Positions 7,691-18,222 of a stretch of DNA of 35,084 nt are shown here, in pieces (position 1 is the stretch's first letter; each line of letters begins with the position of its first letter). Origin of the DNA: Pseudomonadota bacterium (GTDB lineage Bacteria; Pseudomonadota; Gammaproteobacteria; Acidiferrobacterales; Acidiferrobacteraceae); NCBI GenBank assembly GCA_021794275.1, contig JAJYRD010000048.1, positions 1-35,084 on the forward strand, read 5' to 3'. The notes under the pieces were generated by a model that saw only the letters and a list, made by a program, of their open reading frames with translations, searched no databases and was not told the origin of the DNA. The translations under genes and the position numbers were made by a program.

Positions 7691-8240
7691 GGACCTGAAA
7701 AAAGACGTTCAGGCGCGCATGGCCAAATCCCTCGAGGCCTTGAAGGCGGAATTGGGCCGCATTCGTACGGGGCGTGCCAATACGGCGCTTTTGGACCACA
7801 TCATGGTCGACTACTATGGGACCAAGACGGCGCTCTCCAAGGTGGCCAACATCACGGTCGCCGACGCCCGTAACCTCGTGGTGAACCCCTGGGAAAAGGG
7901 CGTGGTCGCGGCCATCGAGCGCGCGATCATGGAGTCGGGGCTCGGCTTCAACCCCGTGACGACTGGCACGACGATTCGCATCCCAATGCCTGCTTTGACC
8001 GAGGAGCGGCGTCGGGAGCTCGGCAAGTTGGCCCGCAGCGAAGGCGAGAACGCCAAGATCGCCGTGCGTAACATCCGGCGTGACACGAACAATCATTTGA
8101 AGGACCAGGTCAAGAAAAAGCTGCTCTCCGAAGACGAGGAGAAGCGTTTGGTCGAGTCGGTCCAAAAGACCACCGATCAGTTCATCGCGGAAATCGACAA
8201 GCTGGTCGGCGCGAAGGAACGGGATATCCTGGAGATCTAA
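7683..8240 (+). CDS. frr: Ribosome recycling factor
   Basis: RRF splits post-termination ribosomes with EF-G. The protein has 185 residues, exactly the family length. Recognisable parts are the first helix with RMAKSLEALKAELGRIRTGRAN (domain I, ribosome contact), the hinge to domain II near 30 and 105, and the C-terminal helix with NNHLKDQVKKKLLSEDEEKR. The start is GTG at 7683, preceded by AAGGAG at 7671-7676 within the end of pyrH. A gap of 33 bases separates it from uppS. Confidence 0.97.
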   Translation: MSEDLKKDVQARMAKSLEALKAELGRIRTGRANTALLDHIMVDYYGTKTALSKVANITVADARNLVVNPWEKGVVAAIERAIMESGLGFNPVTTGTTIRIPMPALTEERRRELGKLARSEGENAKIAVRNIRRDTNNHLKDQVKKKLLSEDEEKRLVESVQKTTDQFIAEIDKLVGAKERDILEI

Positions 8241-8261
8241 CCTGGGGCGCGTCAATGCGCC

Positions 8262-8267
8262 TATACT
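8262..8267 (+). promoter_or_regulatory. Possible -10 element before uppS
   Basis: TATACT lies 6 bases before the ATG at 8274, in the only sizeable gap between frr and cdsA. Transcription from it would start at about the ATG itself, giving a leaderless message, or a 24-base leader if translation starts at the in-frame ATG 8298. No good -35 is seen. A short GGCGC/GCGCC repeat precedes it. Confidence 0.25.
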
Positions 8268-8273
8268 CGCGAT

Positions 8274-9032
8274 ATGACGACGACGGATCAGAGTTCTATG
8301 GCAGGCGGTCTTCCCTCACATGTCGCGGTGATCATGGATGGCAATGGGCGCTGGGCCAAGGCGCGCGGCCAAGCCCGTATTCAGGGCCATCGAAAGGGCG
8401 TCGAGATGGTCCGCGAGCTCGTGGCTGCGTGTGCCGAGAAGGGGATCGGGGCGGTCACGCTTTTCGCCTTCAGCAGCGAGAACTGGCGGAGGCCGCGGCT
8501 TGAGGTGCGTCTCCTGCGTCAGCTGTTTCTGCTGGCGCTCGATCGTGAGATCACGAAGCTCCATGACAACGATATCCAGTTTCGCGCGATCGGCGATATC
8601 GGGGCCTTCGGCCCTGATATCGTCCAGCGTGTACGCGACGCCGAGGCCATGACGCGCAACAACGGCAGGCTGCGTCTCACCATAGCCGCCAACTATGGGG
8701 GGCGATGGGATGTGGCGCAGGCCTGCGCGCGGGTCGCCGAGGAAGTACGTGCAGGAAGGATTGAGCCTGCCGCCATAACCCCCGAGACCCTGGCGCCTTA
8801 CCTCAGTATGGCGGACGTTCCGGAACCCGATCTCTTCATCCGTACGGGTGGCGAGCAGCGGATCAGCAATTTTCTTTTGTGGCAGCTCGCCTACACGGAG
8901 CTTTATTTCACCCCCGTGTTATGGCCTGACTTCGATCGCAAAGAGTTCGATCTCGCCCTAAAGTCCTTCGCCGGGCGGCAGCGGCGCTTCGGGCGCACGG
9001 GAGATCAAGTCGAGGCGGCGTGGCGTGCTTAA
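8274..9032 (+). CDS. uppS: (2E,6E)-farnesyl-diphosphate-specific ditrans,polycis-undecaprenyl diphosphate synthase
   Basis: UppS adds eight isopentenyl units to farnesyl diphosphate to make the C55 carrier lipid used for peptidoglycan and O-antigen. In this 252-residue protein the cis-prenyltransferase motifs are intact: HVAVIMDGNGRWAKARG with catalytic Asp22, GHRKGVEM, TLFAFSSENWRRP, and the C-terminal RTGGEQRISNFLLWQLAYTE. ATG 8274 is kept as the start although no Shine-Dalgarno precedes it; ATG 8298, nine codons in, is also possible and leaves all motifs. It overlaps cdsA by 8 bases, and with dxr nearby it links isoprenoid supply to envelope synthesis. Confidence 0.97.
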   Translation: MTTTDQSSMAGGLPSHVAVIMDGNGRWAKARGQARIQGHRKGVEMVRELVAACAEKGIGAVTLFAFSSENWRRPRLEVRLLRQLFLLALDREITKLHDNDIQFRAIGDIGAFGPDIVQRVRDAEAMTRNNGRLRLTIAANYGGRWDVAQACARVAEEVRAGRIEPAAITPETLAPYLSMADVPEPDLFIRTGGEQRISNFLLWQLAYTELYFTPVLWPDFDRKEFDLALKSFAGRQRRFGRTGDQVEAAWRA

Positions 9033-9834
9033 AGAGCGCCTGCTGACGGCGCTCGTCGCGGGTTCCGCTTTGCTTGCGGGTCTCATCTTTTTGAATACCA
9101 CAGGGGTCGCGGTCTTGCTGGGCGCAGTGACGCTCCTGGCGGCCTTCGAGTGGTCGTCACTGGTCCACCCCGGCTCGGCGACCGGGCTTGCCTTTACTCT
9201 TTTGACGGCGATCCTTGGGATCGCAAGCCTTGCCCTGCCACTTGCCGTCGTGGTGGCAGTGGGGCTTGCATGGTGGGCATGGGCGGTGGGCGAGGTGTTC
9301 GTGTTTCGTGACAGGGCAAGTCCCTTGTGGCGGCAGGCGCCCATCAAATGGCTCGCGGGCCTCCTTGTCCTTGTGCCTGCGTGGCGCGGTTGTTTCGCTC
9401 TGAAGTCTCAAGACCCCACCCATCACAGCCTCTTGATCTGGCTGCTCGCCATGGTGTGGGTGGCCGACAGCGTGGCCTATTTCGCCGGGCGGGCGTTCGG
9501 TCGTCATAAGCTCGCGCCACTCGTAAGTCCGGGCAAGACCGTGGAAGGAGCGCTGGCAGGCGTGGCGGGTTCCGCGGCGGTAGGTGCCGCGGGTGCTTGG
9601 TGGCTCGGCGTGCTACAGCTCGGCATAGGGGGCGGGGTCCTTCTCGGACTAGCCGTCGGGACGCTGTCGATCGTGGGCGATCTGCTCGAGAGCAAGGCCA
9701 AGCGATTGGCGCAGGTCAAGGATTCGGGTCGCTGGTTGCCCGGTCACGGCGGCGTTCTCGATCGCATCGACGCCTTGACGGCGGCCGTGCCGCTTTTTGT
9801 ATGGACCATGCGTGATCTGGGAGTTCTTCGATGA
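9025..9834 (+). CDS. cdsA: Phosphatidate cytidylyltransferase (CDP-diacylglycerol synthase)
   Basis: CdsA converts phosphatidic acid and CTP to CDP-diacylglycerol, the precursor of all phospholipids, in the inner membrane. The 269-residue protein is strongly hydrophobic with about eight predicted membrane spans, starting with [18 protein letters not shown]. The CDP-diglyceride synthase signature is complete near the C-terminus: [20 protein letters not shown] followed by GVLDRIDAL. The start is GTG at 9025, inside the end of uppS, and the stop overlaps the dxr start (ATGA). Confidence 0.96.
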   Translation: MLKERLLTALVAGSALLAGLIFLNTTGVAVLLGAVTLLAAFEWSSLVHPGSATGLAFTLLTAILGIASLALPLAVVVAVGLAWWAWAVGEVFVFRDRASPLWRQAPIKWLAGLLVLVPAWRGCFALKSQDPTHHSLLIWLLAMVWVADSVAYFAGRAFGRHKLAPLVSPGKTVEGALAGVAGSAAVGAAGAWWLGVLQLGIGGGVLLGLAVGTLSIVGDLLESKAKRLAQVKDSGRWLPGHGGVLDRIDALTAAVPLFVWTMRDLGVLR

Positions 9835-11057
9835 GGCGGGAAGTGAACCATTCCGGGCGTGGGGGCCGGCAGGGGCTTGCGGTGCTCGGGGCCACAGGTT
9901 CGATTGGGGTCAGTACCCTGAAGGTTGTCGCCTTGCATCCGGATCGCTTCGAGGTGGTGGCTCTCTCCGCCTACCAGCGCATGGATGAACTGCGGGCGCT
10001 TTGTCGGACCTGGAAGCCGGCGATCGCGGTGGCGCATGCCCCGGAAGCGGCGCGGGCACTCGCCCAGTCGCTTGCCGGGGAGGGCACCGAGGTGTGGTCA
10101 GGCCCCGAGGCGCTCGAACGCGCCGTCTGCGACCCCCGGGTCACAACGGTGGTATGCGGTATCGTCGGGGCGGCCGGCCTCAAATCGGCGTGGGCGGCGG
10201 TGGCGGCCGGCAAGCGCGTGTTATTTGCCAACAAGGAGCCGCTTGTCATGTCGGGCCACCTGCTCTTGGCGCTCGCGCGTGAGAGCGGCGCCGAGTTGCT
10301 GCCGCTTGACAGTGAACACAACGCTGTTTTTCAGTGCCTGCCTAACGCCCGTCCTGACCTTGCCAAGTCCGGGGTGCGCCGCATCCTGCTCACCTGTTCC
10401 GGAGGTCCGTTTCGCAATACCCCCGCAAGTGAATTCGCGCGCGTGACGCCGGAGCAGGCCTGCGCGCACCCCCGTTGGAGCATGGGGCGTAAGATTTCGG
10501 TCGATTCGGCCACGTTGATGAACAAAGGGCTTGAGCTGATCGAGGCCTGTCGTCTTTTTGAGGCCAGGCCCGAGCAGGTCGACATCGTGATCCATCCGCA
10601 AAGCGTGATCCATTCTCTTGTCGAATATATCGACGGGTCGGTTCTGGCGCAGCTTGGGAATCCCGATATGCGCACCCCTATCGCTCATGCCCTCGGGTTT
10701 CCGGATCGCATCGAGGCGGGCGTCGCGCGTCTCGATCTGGCCTCTATCGGAAGCCTGGATTTCGAGGAGCCCGACGAGGCACGTTTCCCATGTCTCGGGC
10801 TCGCGCGAGCCGCGGCGATTGCTGGTGGCAGCGCCCCGACTATTTTGAATGCGGCGAACGAAGTGGCTGTGGAGGCTTTTCTCGCGCGCGAGCTTCCGTT
10901 CGCCGCCATCCCCGCGGTGATTGAGTCGGCGCTCGCTGCGCGGCCCGTGGTGGCGGTGGAGACTCTCGAGGCCATACTCGAGGAAGACAGGCGGGCGCGC
11001 GAGGCCGCGCGTGCGGCCGCAATCGCGCAGGGCGCGAAGGGGGTGTGGGCGTGTTGA
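9831..11057 (+). CDS. dxr: 1-deoxy-D-xylulose 5-phosphate reductoisomerase
   Basis: Dxr rearranges and reduces DXP to MEP with NADPH, the first committed step of the non-mevalonate isoprenoid pathway. The 408-residue protein has the NADPH-binding [12 protein letters not shown] at 15-26, the NKE motif ([11 protein letters not shown]), the metal-site [13 protein letters not shown] (Asp160, Glu162), LTCSGGPFR, and [20 protein letters not shown], which carries the remaining metal ligand and substrate contacts. The Pro in NKEPLV, where Ala or Ser is commoner, is a mild variant. It is linked to cdsA by an ATGA overlap and overlaps the rseP start. Confidence 0.97.
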   Translation: MRREVNHSGRGGRQGLAVLGATGSIGVSTLKVVALHPDRFEVVALSAYQRMDELRALCRTWKPAIAVAHAPEAARALAQSLAGEGTEVWSGPEALERAVCDPRVTTVVCGIVGAAGLKSAWAAVAAGKRVLFANKEPLVMSGHLLLALARESGAELLPLDSEHNAVFQCLPNARPDLAKSGVRRILLTCSGGPFRNTPASEFARVTPEQACAHPRWSMGRKISVDSATLMNKGLELIEACRLFEARPEQVDIVIHPQSVIHSLVEYIDGSVLAQLGNPDMRTPIAHALGFPDRIEAGVARLDLASIGSLDFEEPDEARFPCLGLARAAAIAGGSAPTILNAANEVAVEAFLARELPFAAIPAVIESALAARPVVAVETLEAILEEDRRAREAARAAAIAQGAKGVWAC

Positions 11058-12418
11058 CGGAAATCGGCTACAGCGTGCTCGGCTATGTGCTGGCGATCGG
11101 CGTCCTGATCGCGGTACATGAATTTGGACACTACATCGTGGCCCGCGGGCTTGGGGTGAAGGTCCTTCGGTTTTCGATAGGTTTTGGAAAGCCGCTCCTT
11201 CTGCGAAGGGCAGGGCGTGACGCGACCGAGTATGTGCTCGCGGCGGTACCCCTGGGCGGTTACGTGAAGATGCTCGACGAAAATGAGGGCGAGGTCCCGG
11301 CGGCCGAGCGGCATCGCGCATTCAATCGCCAGCCCATCTGGAAGCGGATCGCCATCGTGCTTGCAGGCCCCGGGTTCAACTTTCTCTTCGCGATTGTGGC
11401 CTATTGGGTGGTGTTCATGACCGGTATCCCCGGTCTTAAGCCCATCATCGGCAAGGTTGCGGCACATTCGCCCGCGCAGGCGGCGGGCCTGCAGGCGGGT
11501 GATCTCATTACGCGCATAAACGGTCGGCGCGTGCAAAGCCTGGGGCAGGACCGCTTGTATCTTTTTCAGGAGGCTTTGGAGCACGCCCCGGTGCGGATGC
11601 GGGTGGTGACCAAAAACGGTAGCAAGCGGACCGTGACGCTCAATCTTGAGGGCGTCCACGCGCGCGCCTTAAGCAAAGGACATTTGAGCTCCGTGCTCGG
11701 AATCTACGGTTGGCAGCCTACGCTCACACCGCGTATCGCGGAGGTCATGCCGAACGATCCTGCGGGCAAGGCCGGTCTCAAGGTGGGCGATCTTGTCATG
11801 GGTATCAATGGGCAGGTGATGAAGGACTGGGCCCAGGTGGCGCACGTTATCCGCCGCCATCCGGGAGAGCCTCTGCGGTTTTCCGTCCGCAGGCACGGAC
11901 AAAAACGGCAATTGATCATCACGCCAAAAGCCGTTAAGGTGGGAACCCGAAATATAGGCCAGATCGGTGCCGGCATCCGTGTTCCCACTTTGCCACCGGG
12001 GATGCGCGTCTTGGTTCGATTTGGGCCTATGACGGCGCTCCGGGCGTCTTTGAGCGATACATGGCTCATGAGTCGCTTGACGGTCGAGATGTTGGGGAAG
12101 ATGTTGCTGCTCCAGGTTTCGCCGAAGAGCATCAGCGGTCCCATCACGATCGCGCGGTATGCCGGTTATTCGGTGCAGGTGGGTTTCTCGAGCTTTTTAA
12201 TGTTTCTCGGGGTTGTCAGTATAAGCCTCGGGGTCTTGAACTTGATGCCCGTGCCTGTCCTCGACGGAGGCCACGTCTTCTTCTATCTGCTCGAGTGGGT
12301 CAAGGGAGGACCGATATCGGAGCAGGCGATCGGATGGGGACAGCGTGTCGGCGTGACCTTGCTGTTGGGTCTCATGATGCTTGCCTTCTACAACGACATT
12401 ACGCGCATTCTCGGATAA
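11051..12418 (+). CDS. rseP: Site-2 intramembrane zinc metalloprotease RseP
   Basis: RseP cuts anti-sigma factor RseA within the membrane and releases sigma E in the envelope stress response. The zinc site HEFGH (His23, Glu24, His27) lies in the first membrane span, and the second conserved motif [12 protein letters not shown] is in the C-terminal third. Two PDZ domains fall between: one with [17 protein letters not shown], the other with [18 protein letters not shown]. From GTG 11051 it has 455 residues (E. coli 450). GTG 11045 is also in frame, but the purine-rich GAAGGGGG at about 11036-11043 is better spaced for 11051. It precedes bamA, the usual pairing. Confidence 0.96.
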   Translation: MLTEIGYSVLGYVLAIGVLIAVHEFGHYIVARGLGVKVLRFSIGFGKPLLLRRAGRDATEYVLAAVPLGGYVKMLDENEGEVPAAERHRAFNRQPIWKRIAIVLAGPGFNFLFAIVAYWVVFMTGIPGLKPIIGKVAAHSPAQAAGLQAGDLITRINGRRVQSLGQDRLYLFQEALEHAPVRMRVVTKNGSKRTVTLNLEGVHARALSKGHLSSVLGIYGWQPTLTPRIAEVMPNDPAGKAGLKVGDLVMGINGQVMKDWAQVAHVIRRHPGEPLRFSVRRHGQKRQLIITPKAVKVGTRNIGQIGAGIRVPTLPPGMRVLVRFGPMTALRASLSDTWLMSRLTVEMLGKMLLLQVSPKSISGPITIARYAGYSVQVGFSSFLMFLGVVSISLGVLNLMPVPVLDGGHVFFYLLEWVKGGPISEQAIGWGQRVGVTLLLGLMMLAFYNDITRILG

Positions 12419-12440
12419 GCAACGAGGCGGGCTTCAAGCA

Positions 12441-14732
12441 ATGAAAAAATGGTTGACGGCGCTCTGTTTGGCGGGCGCGCTTACGGGAACGGTCCAGGCC
12501 GCCTCCTTCGTGATTGCTCATATCAAAGTCACGGGCCTGAAGCGAATCTCGCGGGCCACGGTCATGACCTATCTCCCGTTGCGGGTGGGCGAGCGGCTGA
12601 CTTCGGCCCGTGCCGAGCGGGCCATCCAGGCTTTGTTCAAGACCGGCTTCTTTCGTGATGTAAAGCTCGAGGAGGCGGGCCGTACGCTGGTTGTGGCGGT
12701 GCGCGAGCGGCCGGCCATCGCGCGCATCACCATCAAAGGCACGCATGTCATAAAACCAAAGAAGCTTCTGAAGTCGCTCGCGGATATGGGCTTTGCCAAG
12801 GGGCGCGTGTTCAACCATGCGCTTCTCCACGAGACCAAGCAGGCCCTGCGACGCCAATACTTCAACCGCGGGTATTATGCTGCGCGGGTTGTCACCACGG
12901 TGAAGCCCCTGCCGCGCGACCGGGTCGCGGTGCGGATTGCCGTGACTGAGGGTAAGATCGCCCGCATCAAGCAGATCACCATCGTCGGTAATCATCGCTA
13001 CAAGGAAGGGCGGCTGCTCGGTCGATTCAAGCTCGGTCCTCCAAACCTTTTCAGTTTCTTTACCGGTAACGACCGCTATTCACGTCAGAAGCTCGAGGCC
13101 GATCTCGAGAACCTGCAGAACTTCTATCTGAACCGCGGGTATCTTCAGTTCCGTCTTGTATCAACAGTGGTGGCCATCACCCCGAGCAAGGACTGGATTT
13201 ATGTCACGGAGAACGTGCACGAAGGGCACGTCTACCGGATCTCCCATTACCGATTCGCCGGTCGACAGGTTCTGCGACCTTCGACGCTCGCTTCATTGAT
13301 GCGCATCGAGCCCGGCCAGGTGTTTTCCCGTGAACGCATCACGAAAGGCACGCGCAGGATCATCGGAAAGCTCGGTAATCGCGGCTATGCCTTCGCCAAT
13401 GTGCGGGTGGTGCCGGCCGTGAATCGTAAAAATCACACGATCGCCCTTACGTTGTACGTTGAGCCCGGCCAGCGCGTCTATGTGCGCCGGATACGGTTCT
13501 TCGGCAACACGGTGACACAGGATGCCGTGTTGCGCCGGACGATGCGCCAGTACGAGGGCGCATGGTTTTCGGCCAAGCGTATCAAGCAATCAGTGACATT
13601 GCTTCGGCGGCTCGGCTTCTTCACGACCGTGCGCGTGACCACTCCGCCCGTGCCCGGACATCCAAACGAGGTGGATGTGGACGTCCACGTTAAGGAACGC
13701 CCGACTGGGAGTATCGTCGCCGGTCTTGGATACTCGGACCTCTACGGCATCTTCGTGAACGGCTCGGTGACTTACCAGGACGTGTTGGGGACTGGCAAGG
13801 AGGTCTCGGTGACAGCCGACACCTCGGTGGCCTACAAGGACATCAACCTGACCTACGTGAACCCGTACTACACGAGCTCAGGGATCAGTCGCGGCTTCAA
13901 TGTCTACGACAGCTCCTTCAATGCGGCCGCGGCCTACACCGCCGCGTATAACGAGAGCACGGTCGGGGCGGGAGTGTTCTATGGCATCCCGATCGGGGTC
14001 AATCGTACCGTCAATATTGGTCTTGCCGCCGAGCGCGTGGGCATCACGGTCAACTCGACGAGCGCCCAGGTCGCTCAGAACTTCGTGGCGCGCCATGGGT
14101 CGACCAACGACATCATCAAGGCCACCTTCGGCTGGTCGCGCAATACCCTGAACAATGCGATCTTCCCCACGAGCGGAACGTATCAGCAGTTGAGCGGGGA
14201 GGTGGGCCTGCCCGGTGGCAGCCTCGAGTATTATCGGGCCTCCTATCTGGCCAGCGTGTTTTTCCCGTTCGGGCGCCAGTACAGCCTGAAACTGAGCAAT
14301 GAGTGGAGTTACGGAAACGGGTACGGAAACACGCATAGCCTGCCGTTTTTCAAGAACTTTTACGCCGGTGGCGCGAACTCGGTGCGTGGTTACCAGAACG
14401 AGTCGTTGGGCCCGCGCGATAGTCTGCCACCCTATGACCCCATCGGCGGCAATAAGCGTGTGCTGGCGAGCGCGGAGTTCTTCTTCCCCGTGCCCGGCAC
14501 CTCGGCGCACAATCGCTCCATGCGGTTGTCCACCTTCATCGACGCGGGCCAGGTCTATGGGCCCGGCCAGCGCATCGCGCTCAACCAGATCCGCACGTCG
14601 TTCGGTATCGCTTTTGACTGGTTCTCACCGATTGCGCCTCTCAGTATCAGTATCGCCCGGCCCTTGAATGCCCAGCCGGGGGATCAGACACGCGCCGTCC
14701 AGTTCACCTTGGGCACGCTCTTTATGTACTAG
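12441..14732 (+). CDS. bamA: Outer membrane assembly factor BamA (Omp85)
   Basis: BamA is the core of the complex that folds beta-barrel proteins into the outer membrane. The 763-residue precursor begins with a clear signal peptide, MKKWLTALCLAGALTGTVQA, cleaved before ASF. Five POTRA repeats follow in the periplasm (starting FVIAHIKVTGLKRIS, with later repeats near IKGTHVIKPKK and RIRFFGNTVTQD), then the Omp85 barrel from about 420. The lid-loop motif VRGY is present in NSVRGYQNESLGPRD. The last residue is Tyr, an aromatic beta-signal end. An in-frame start at 12381 is rejected because it lies within rseP and precedes the signal peptide. Unlike E. coli, skp does not follow; lpxD starts 70 bases later. 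Confidence 0.97.
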   Translation: MKKWLTALCLAGALTGTVQAASFVIAHIKVTGLKRISRATVMTYLPLRVGERLTSARAERAIQALFKTGFFRDVKLEEAGRTLVVAVRERPAIARITIKGTHVIKPKKLLKSLADMGFAKGRVFNHALLHETKQALRRQYFNRGYYAARVVTTVKPLPRDRVAVRIAVTEGKIARIKQITIVGNHRYKEGRLLGRFKLGPPNLFSFFTGNDRYSRQKLEADLENLQNFYLNRGYLQFRLVSTVVAITPSKDWIYVTENVHEGHVYRISHYRFAGRQVLRPSTLASLMRIEPGQVFSRERITKGTRRIIGKLGNRGYAFANVRVVPAVNRKNHTIALTLYVEPGQRVYVRRIRFFGNTVTQDAVLRRTMRQYEGAWFSAKRIKQSVTLLRRLGFFTTVRVTTPPVPGHPNEVDVDVHVKERPTGSIVAGLGYSDLYGIFVNGSVTYQDVLGTGKEVSVTADTSVAYKDINLTYVNPYYTSSGISRGFNVYDSSFNAAAAYTAAYNESTVGAGVFYGIPIGVNRTVNIGLAAERVGITVNSTSAQVAQNFVARHGSTNDIIKATFGWSRNTLNNAIFPTSGTYQQLSGEVGLPGGSLEYYRASYLASVFFPFGRQYSLKLSNEWSYGNGYGNTHSLPFFKNFYAGGANSVRGYQNESLGPRDSLPPYDPIGGNKRVLASAEFFFPVPGTSAHNRSMRLSTFIDAGQVYGPGQRIALNQIRTSFGIAFDWFSPIAPLSISIARPLNAQPGDQTRAVQFTLGTLFMY

Positions 14733-14802
14733 CGGGAATCGGCGCCAGTGGCTAGGCTTCGAGACTAGAAGACGGGCGGAGGCGGGCGCGACCCGAACGG
14801 AC

Positions 14803-15843
14803 ATGGCGTATACATTGCGGGAATTGGCGGACGCGGCTTCGGCCACGTTGCGCGGGCAGGGGGAGGTCGAGATCGATGCCGTGGCGCCGCTCAATCGGGC
14901 TGGGCCGCGGCAGGTCGCCTATTGCGCCTCGTCGCGCTATCGGGCGCTAATCGCGACCAGTCGGGCAGGGGCGCTCGTTTTGCACCGGGACGACAGCGAC
15001 GTGTTCCCGGGGAACGCGCTTTTGTGCGATGATCCGCGGATCGCCTTCGCGCGTATCGCGCGCCTTCTTCATCCCCCAGGTCCCATCCAGCCGGGCCGTC
15101 ATCCGAGCGCCGTCATTCATGAAAGTGCGAACGTGGCCGATAGCGCGAGCATTGGCCCGCAGGCCGTGATCGAGGCGGGGGCGCATATAGGGGATCATGT
15201 CGCAGTCGGCTCGGGGGCGGTGGTGGGCGAGCGCTGCACCGTGGGCGCGTTCACGCGCATCGAGGCGCGCGCGGTGATCATGCATGACTGCGTGATAGGC
15301 GAGCGCTGTGTGATATCCCCAGGAGCCGTGATAGGCGGCGAGGGATTCGGTTATGTGCGGGAAGCCGACGGGCGATGGACCAAGGTGCCACAGCTTGGCC
15401 GGGTCGTGATCGGCAACGAGGTGGATGTGGGCGCGAATACTACTATCGACCGTGGGGCGCTCGGGGACACCGTCATCGCAGACGGCGTGAAGCTCGATAA
15501 CCTGATTCAGATCGCCCACAATGTGAAGGTGGGAGAGGACACCGCCATGGCCGGGTGTGTCGGCGTTGCGGGCAGCGCGGTCATCGGAAAGCGCTGCATG
15601 ATCGCGGGGGGATCTGGGATCATGGGCCACATCACGGTAGGCGATGACGTGGAGGTGACGGCGATGTCATTTCTGAAGGGGTCGGTGGCGGGCCCTGGGC
15701 GTTATTCGTCAAGCCTGCCGGCGGCCGATGCGGATGTATGGGCACGCAATCTTGGGCGCTTCCGGCATCTGGATGAATTGGCGCGGCGGCTGCGTCGCGT
15801 CGAACAAACAATAAAACAGATCCTATCAGGGGGAAACCATTGA
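14803..15843 (+). CDS. lpxD: UDP-3-O-(3-hydroxyacyl)glucosamine N-acyltransferase
   Basis: LpxD adds the second 3-hydroxyacyl chain to UDP-GlcN in the third step of lipid A synthesis. The 346-residue protein has an N-terminal uridine-binding domain ([19 protein letters not shown]), then the left-handed parallel beta-helix of hexapeptide repeats (for example [20 protein letters not shown]), and a C-terminal helix. The catalytic His239 is in [11 protein letters not shown], the same position as in E. coli. The start at 14803 matches the family; longer in-frame openings run into bamA. Its stop overlaps the fabZ TTG. Confidence 0.96.
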   Translation: MAYTLRELADAASATLRGQGEVEIDAVAPLNRAGPRQVAYCASSRYRALIATSRAGALVLHRDDSDVFPGNALLCDDPRIAFARIARLLHPPGPIQPGRHPSAVIHESANVADSASIGPQAVIEAGAHIGDHVAVGSGAVVGERCTVGAFTRIEARAVIMHDCVIGERCVISPGAVIGGEGFGYVREADGRWTKVPQLGRVVIGNEVDVGANTTIDRGALGDTVIADGVKLDNLIQIAHNVKVGEDTAMAGCVGVAGSAVIGKRCMIAGGSGIMGHITVGDDVEVTAMSFLKGSVAGPGRYSSSLPAADADVWARNLGRFRHLDELARRLRRVEQTIKQILSGGNH

Positions 15844-16286
15844 ATACGCTGGACATTCAAGAGGTGTTGAGGCACCTCCCACACCGCTACCCCTTTCTCT
15901 TGATCGATCGGGTACTGGATTATGTCCCCAACGAGTCGCTCGTGGCGATCAAAAACGTCACGATCAACGAGCCGTTTTTCCAGGGGCACTTCCCCGAGTA
16001 CCCCGTGATGCCTGGTGTATTGGTCATCGAGGCCATGGCCCAGGCCTGCGCGATTCTTTCGTTCAAGACTTTGGGTAAGCTGCCTGCAGACGGCGGGATC
16101 TATCTGTTCGTCGGCATCGATAAAGCCCGTTTCAAGCGCCAGGTGGGTCCCGGTGACCAGTTGCGGTTGAGTGTAAAACTGACCCGCAAGATGCAGAGCA
16201 TATGGCGTTTCGAGGCGACGGCCACGGTTGATGAGGCAGTGTGTTCGACCGCGGAACTCATGTGTACGTACAAGGAGCTCGCATGA
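15840..16286 (+). CDS. fabZ: 3-hydroxyacyl-ACP dehydratase FabZ
   Basis: FabZ dehydrates 3-hydroxyacyl-ACP in fatty acid elongation and competes with LpxA and LpxD for hydroxyacyl-ACP, so its place among lpx genes sets the balance between phospholipid and lipid A. The 148-residue hotdog-fold protein has the active-site pair His50 ([16 protein letters not shown]) and Glu64 (VIEAMAQA). The start is TTG at 15840, preceded by AGGGGG (15828-15833); no ATG or GTG fits before [13 protein letters not shown]. It overlaps lpxD by 4 bases and lpxA by 4 (ATGA). Confidence 0.97.
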   Translation: MNTLDIQEVLRHLPHRYPFLLIDRVLDYVPNESLVAIKNVTINEPFFQGHFPEYPVMPGVLVIEAMAQACAILSFKTLGKLPADGGIYLFVGIDKARFKRQVGPGDQLRLSVKLTRKMQSIWRFEATATVDEAVCSTAELMCTYKELA

Positions 16287-17053
16287 TTCATTCTCACGCT
16301 CTCGTCGATCCGCGAGCGGAGATCGACGCGGATGTCGAGATCGGAGCGTTTACGATCATCGGGCCTGAGGTCGTGATTGGGGCGGGGACCTGGATCGGGT
16401 CGCATGCGGTCATCCAGGGCCCTACGCGCATTGGCCGCGACAACAAGATCTTTCAGTTCACCTCGATCGGTGAGGTGCCGCAGGACTTGAAGTACCACGG
16501 CGAGCGCACGACGCTTGAGATCGGCGATCGAAACGTCTTTCGCGAATTTTGCACCATCAACCGCGGCACGGGCGGGGGCGGTGGTATTACGAGCATAGGC
16601 CACGACAATCTGTTCATGGCCTACGTCCACGTCGCCCACGATTGCCGCATCGGCAATCACACGGTTTTTGCGAATTGCGCAAGCCTGGCAGGACATGTGC
16701 AGGTAGGCAGCTACGCGGTGCTGGGGGGGTTTACGGGGATCCACCAGTTCTGCCGGGTCGGGGACCATTGCATGACGGGTGCGGCCACGGTGGCAGTTCA
16801 GGATATCCCGCCCTATGTGCTTGCCGCCGGCAATTCGGCGCGCCCCTACGGCATCAACGTGACGGGTCTGAAGAGGAGAGGCTTCACGGCGGAGGGGATC
16901 AATATGTTGAAGAGGGCCTATAAGACCATCTACAAGTCGGGCCTGCGGCTGGAGGAGGCGATCGGCAAGATCGATGAAATGGTCCCCGAATACGGGGAAC
17001 TCGACGTCTTGGCGCGCTTTCTCAAGGTCGAGGGCCGGGGCATCATCCGGTAA
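16283..17053 (+). CDS. lpxA: Acyl-ACP--UDP-N-acetylglucosamine O-acyltransferase
   Basis: LpxA performs the first step of lipid A synthesis, adding a 3-hydroxyacyl chain to UDP-GlcNAc. The 256-residue protein begins [15 protein letters not shown] and consists of hexapeptide repeats followed by a C-terminal helical domain ([12 protein letters not shown] through to [14 protein letters not shown]). The catalytic His region is [13 protein letters not shown] (about 114-126). AAGGAG at 16272-16277 fixes the ATG at 16283, which forms an ATGA overlap with fabZ. The lpxB ATG shares one base with its TAA. Confidence 0.97.
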   Translation: MIHSHALVDPRAEIDADVEIGAFTIIGPEVVIGAGTWIGSHAVIQGPTRIGRDNKIFQFTSIGEVPQDLKYHGERTTLEIGDRNVFREFCTINRGTGGGGGITSIGHDNLFMAYVHVAHDCRIGNHTVFANCASLAGHVQVGSYAVLGGFTGIHQFCRVGDHCMTGAATVAVQDIPPYVLAAGNSARPYGINVTGLKRRGFTAEGINMLKRAYKTIYKSGLRLEEAIGKIDEMVPEYGELDVLARFLKVEGRGIIR

Positions 17054-18222
17054 TGGCCTTGCGCGTGGGCATCGTGGCCGGCGAGGCGTCGGGCGACGCC
17101 CTCGGCGCGGGCCTTATGAAGGCGATGCAGGCCGCTACGCCCTGCACGTTCGAAGGTGTGTGCGGGCCTTTGATGATCGCCGAAGGGGGCTCGAGCCGGG
17201 TCCCTATGGAGGCCCTGTCGGTCATGGGGATAGCGGAGGTGGCCGGGCGCCTGCCGGAGCTTTTGCGGATCCGCCGGGATCTCATCGCCTATTTCCGCAA
17301 GATCCGCCCGGATGTCGTGATTGGTATCGATGCGCCCGATTTCACGCTTGCGCTTGAGCGCGCGCTGAAGGTGGAGGGTATCCCCACCGTGCACTATGTA
17401 AGCCCCACCGTGTGGGCGTGGCGACGCTATCGGGTGCGGACGGTGGCGGCGAGCGCTGATCGTCTGCTGACCCTGTTTCCGTTCGAGCCTCGTTACTACG
17501 AGGGACGTATCGACGCGGTGTGCGTAGGCCACCCTTTGGCGGACGCCATACCCCCGGGTGCTTCGGTCGCGCAGGCGCGCGCCGAACTGCGTCTGGAGGC
17601 AGAGGGGCCTGTGGTGGCCCTTTTGCCGGGCAGCCGCGTGACCGAGCTTCGGGCGCATGCATCGCTCTTGGTGAAGACCGCCCAAAGGCTCGCGGTGCGA
17701 TATCCCGGATGCCGATTTGTGGCGCCCTTCGTCAATCGGGAGACGCGCGCGATCTTCGATCGCGTCCTTACGGAGCACAAAGCCTTCGATCTCCCCATCA
17801 CGCGCCTCCACGGTCACGCGCGGATCGCGATGGCAGCCGCCGACCTGGTGCTTTTGGCCTCGGGGACCGCGGCCTTGGAGGCTGCGCTCATCGGGCGTCC
17901 CATGGTGGTGGTGTACAGACTCTCGTCTTTCACCTACAGCCTGGTACGCAGCCTCTCGAAGCTCCCCTACGTCTCCTTGCCCAATCTGCTACTCGAGCGG
18001 GATCTGGTCCCCGAACTCCTGCAAGCCGAGGCGAATCCTGATCGCCTGGTGCGCGTGGCCGAGAACTTCCTGGAAAGCCCCGAGCGATGCCGGGAGACCA
18101 TGATAGCGCTTGGCGAGGTTCGCGAACGCCTGGGGCGGGGTGCCAATACGCGGGCGGCGGAAGCGGTGTTGGATCTTCTGGGCGTGCGCAGCAAGGCGCG
18201 TGAGGCCGCATGCGCGTCGTAG
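17053..18222 (+). CDS. lpxB: Lipid-A-disaccharide synthase
   Basis: LpxB joins UDP-diacylglucosamine and lipid X to form the beta-1,6 disaccharide of lipid A at the inner membrane surface. The 389-residue GT19 glycosyltransferase shows [17 protein letters not shown] at the N-terminus, [17 protein letters not shown], and the family hallmark [14 protein letters not shown]. The C-terminal half has [13 protein letters not shown] and [22 protein letters not shown], which bind the nucleotide sugar. Start ATG shares a base with the lpxA stop; the end overlaps rnhB by 13 bases. Confidence 0.97.
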   Translation: MALRVGIVAGEASGDALGAGLMKAMQAATPCTFEGVCGPLMIAEGGSSRVPMEALSVMGIAEVAGRLPELLRIRRDLIAYFRKIRPDVVIGIDAPDFTLALERALKVEGIPTVHYVSPTVWAWRRYRVRTVAASADRLLTLFPFEPRYYEGRIDAVCVGHPLADAIPPGASVAQARAELRLEAEGPVVALLPGSRVTELRAHASLLVKTAQRLAVRYPGCRFVAPFVNRETRAIFDRVLTEHKAFDLPITRLHGHARIAMAAADLVLLASGTAALEAALIGRPMVVVYRLSSFTYSLVRSLSKLPYVSLPNLLLERDLVPELLQAEANPDRLVRVAENFLESPERCRETMIALGEVRERLGRGANTRAAEAVLDLLGVRSKAREAACAS

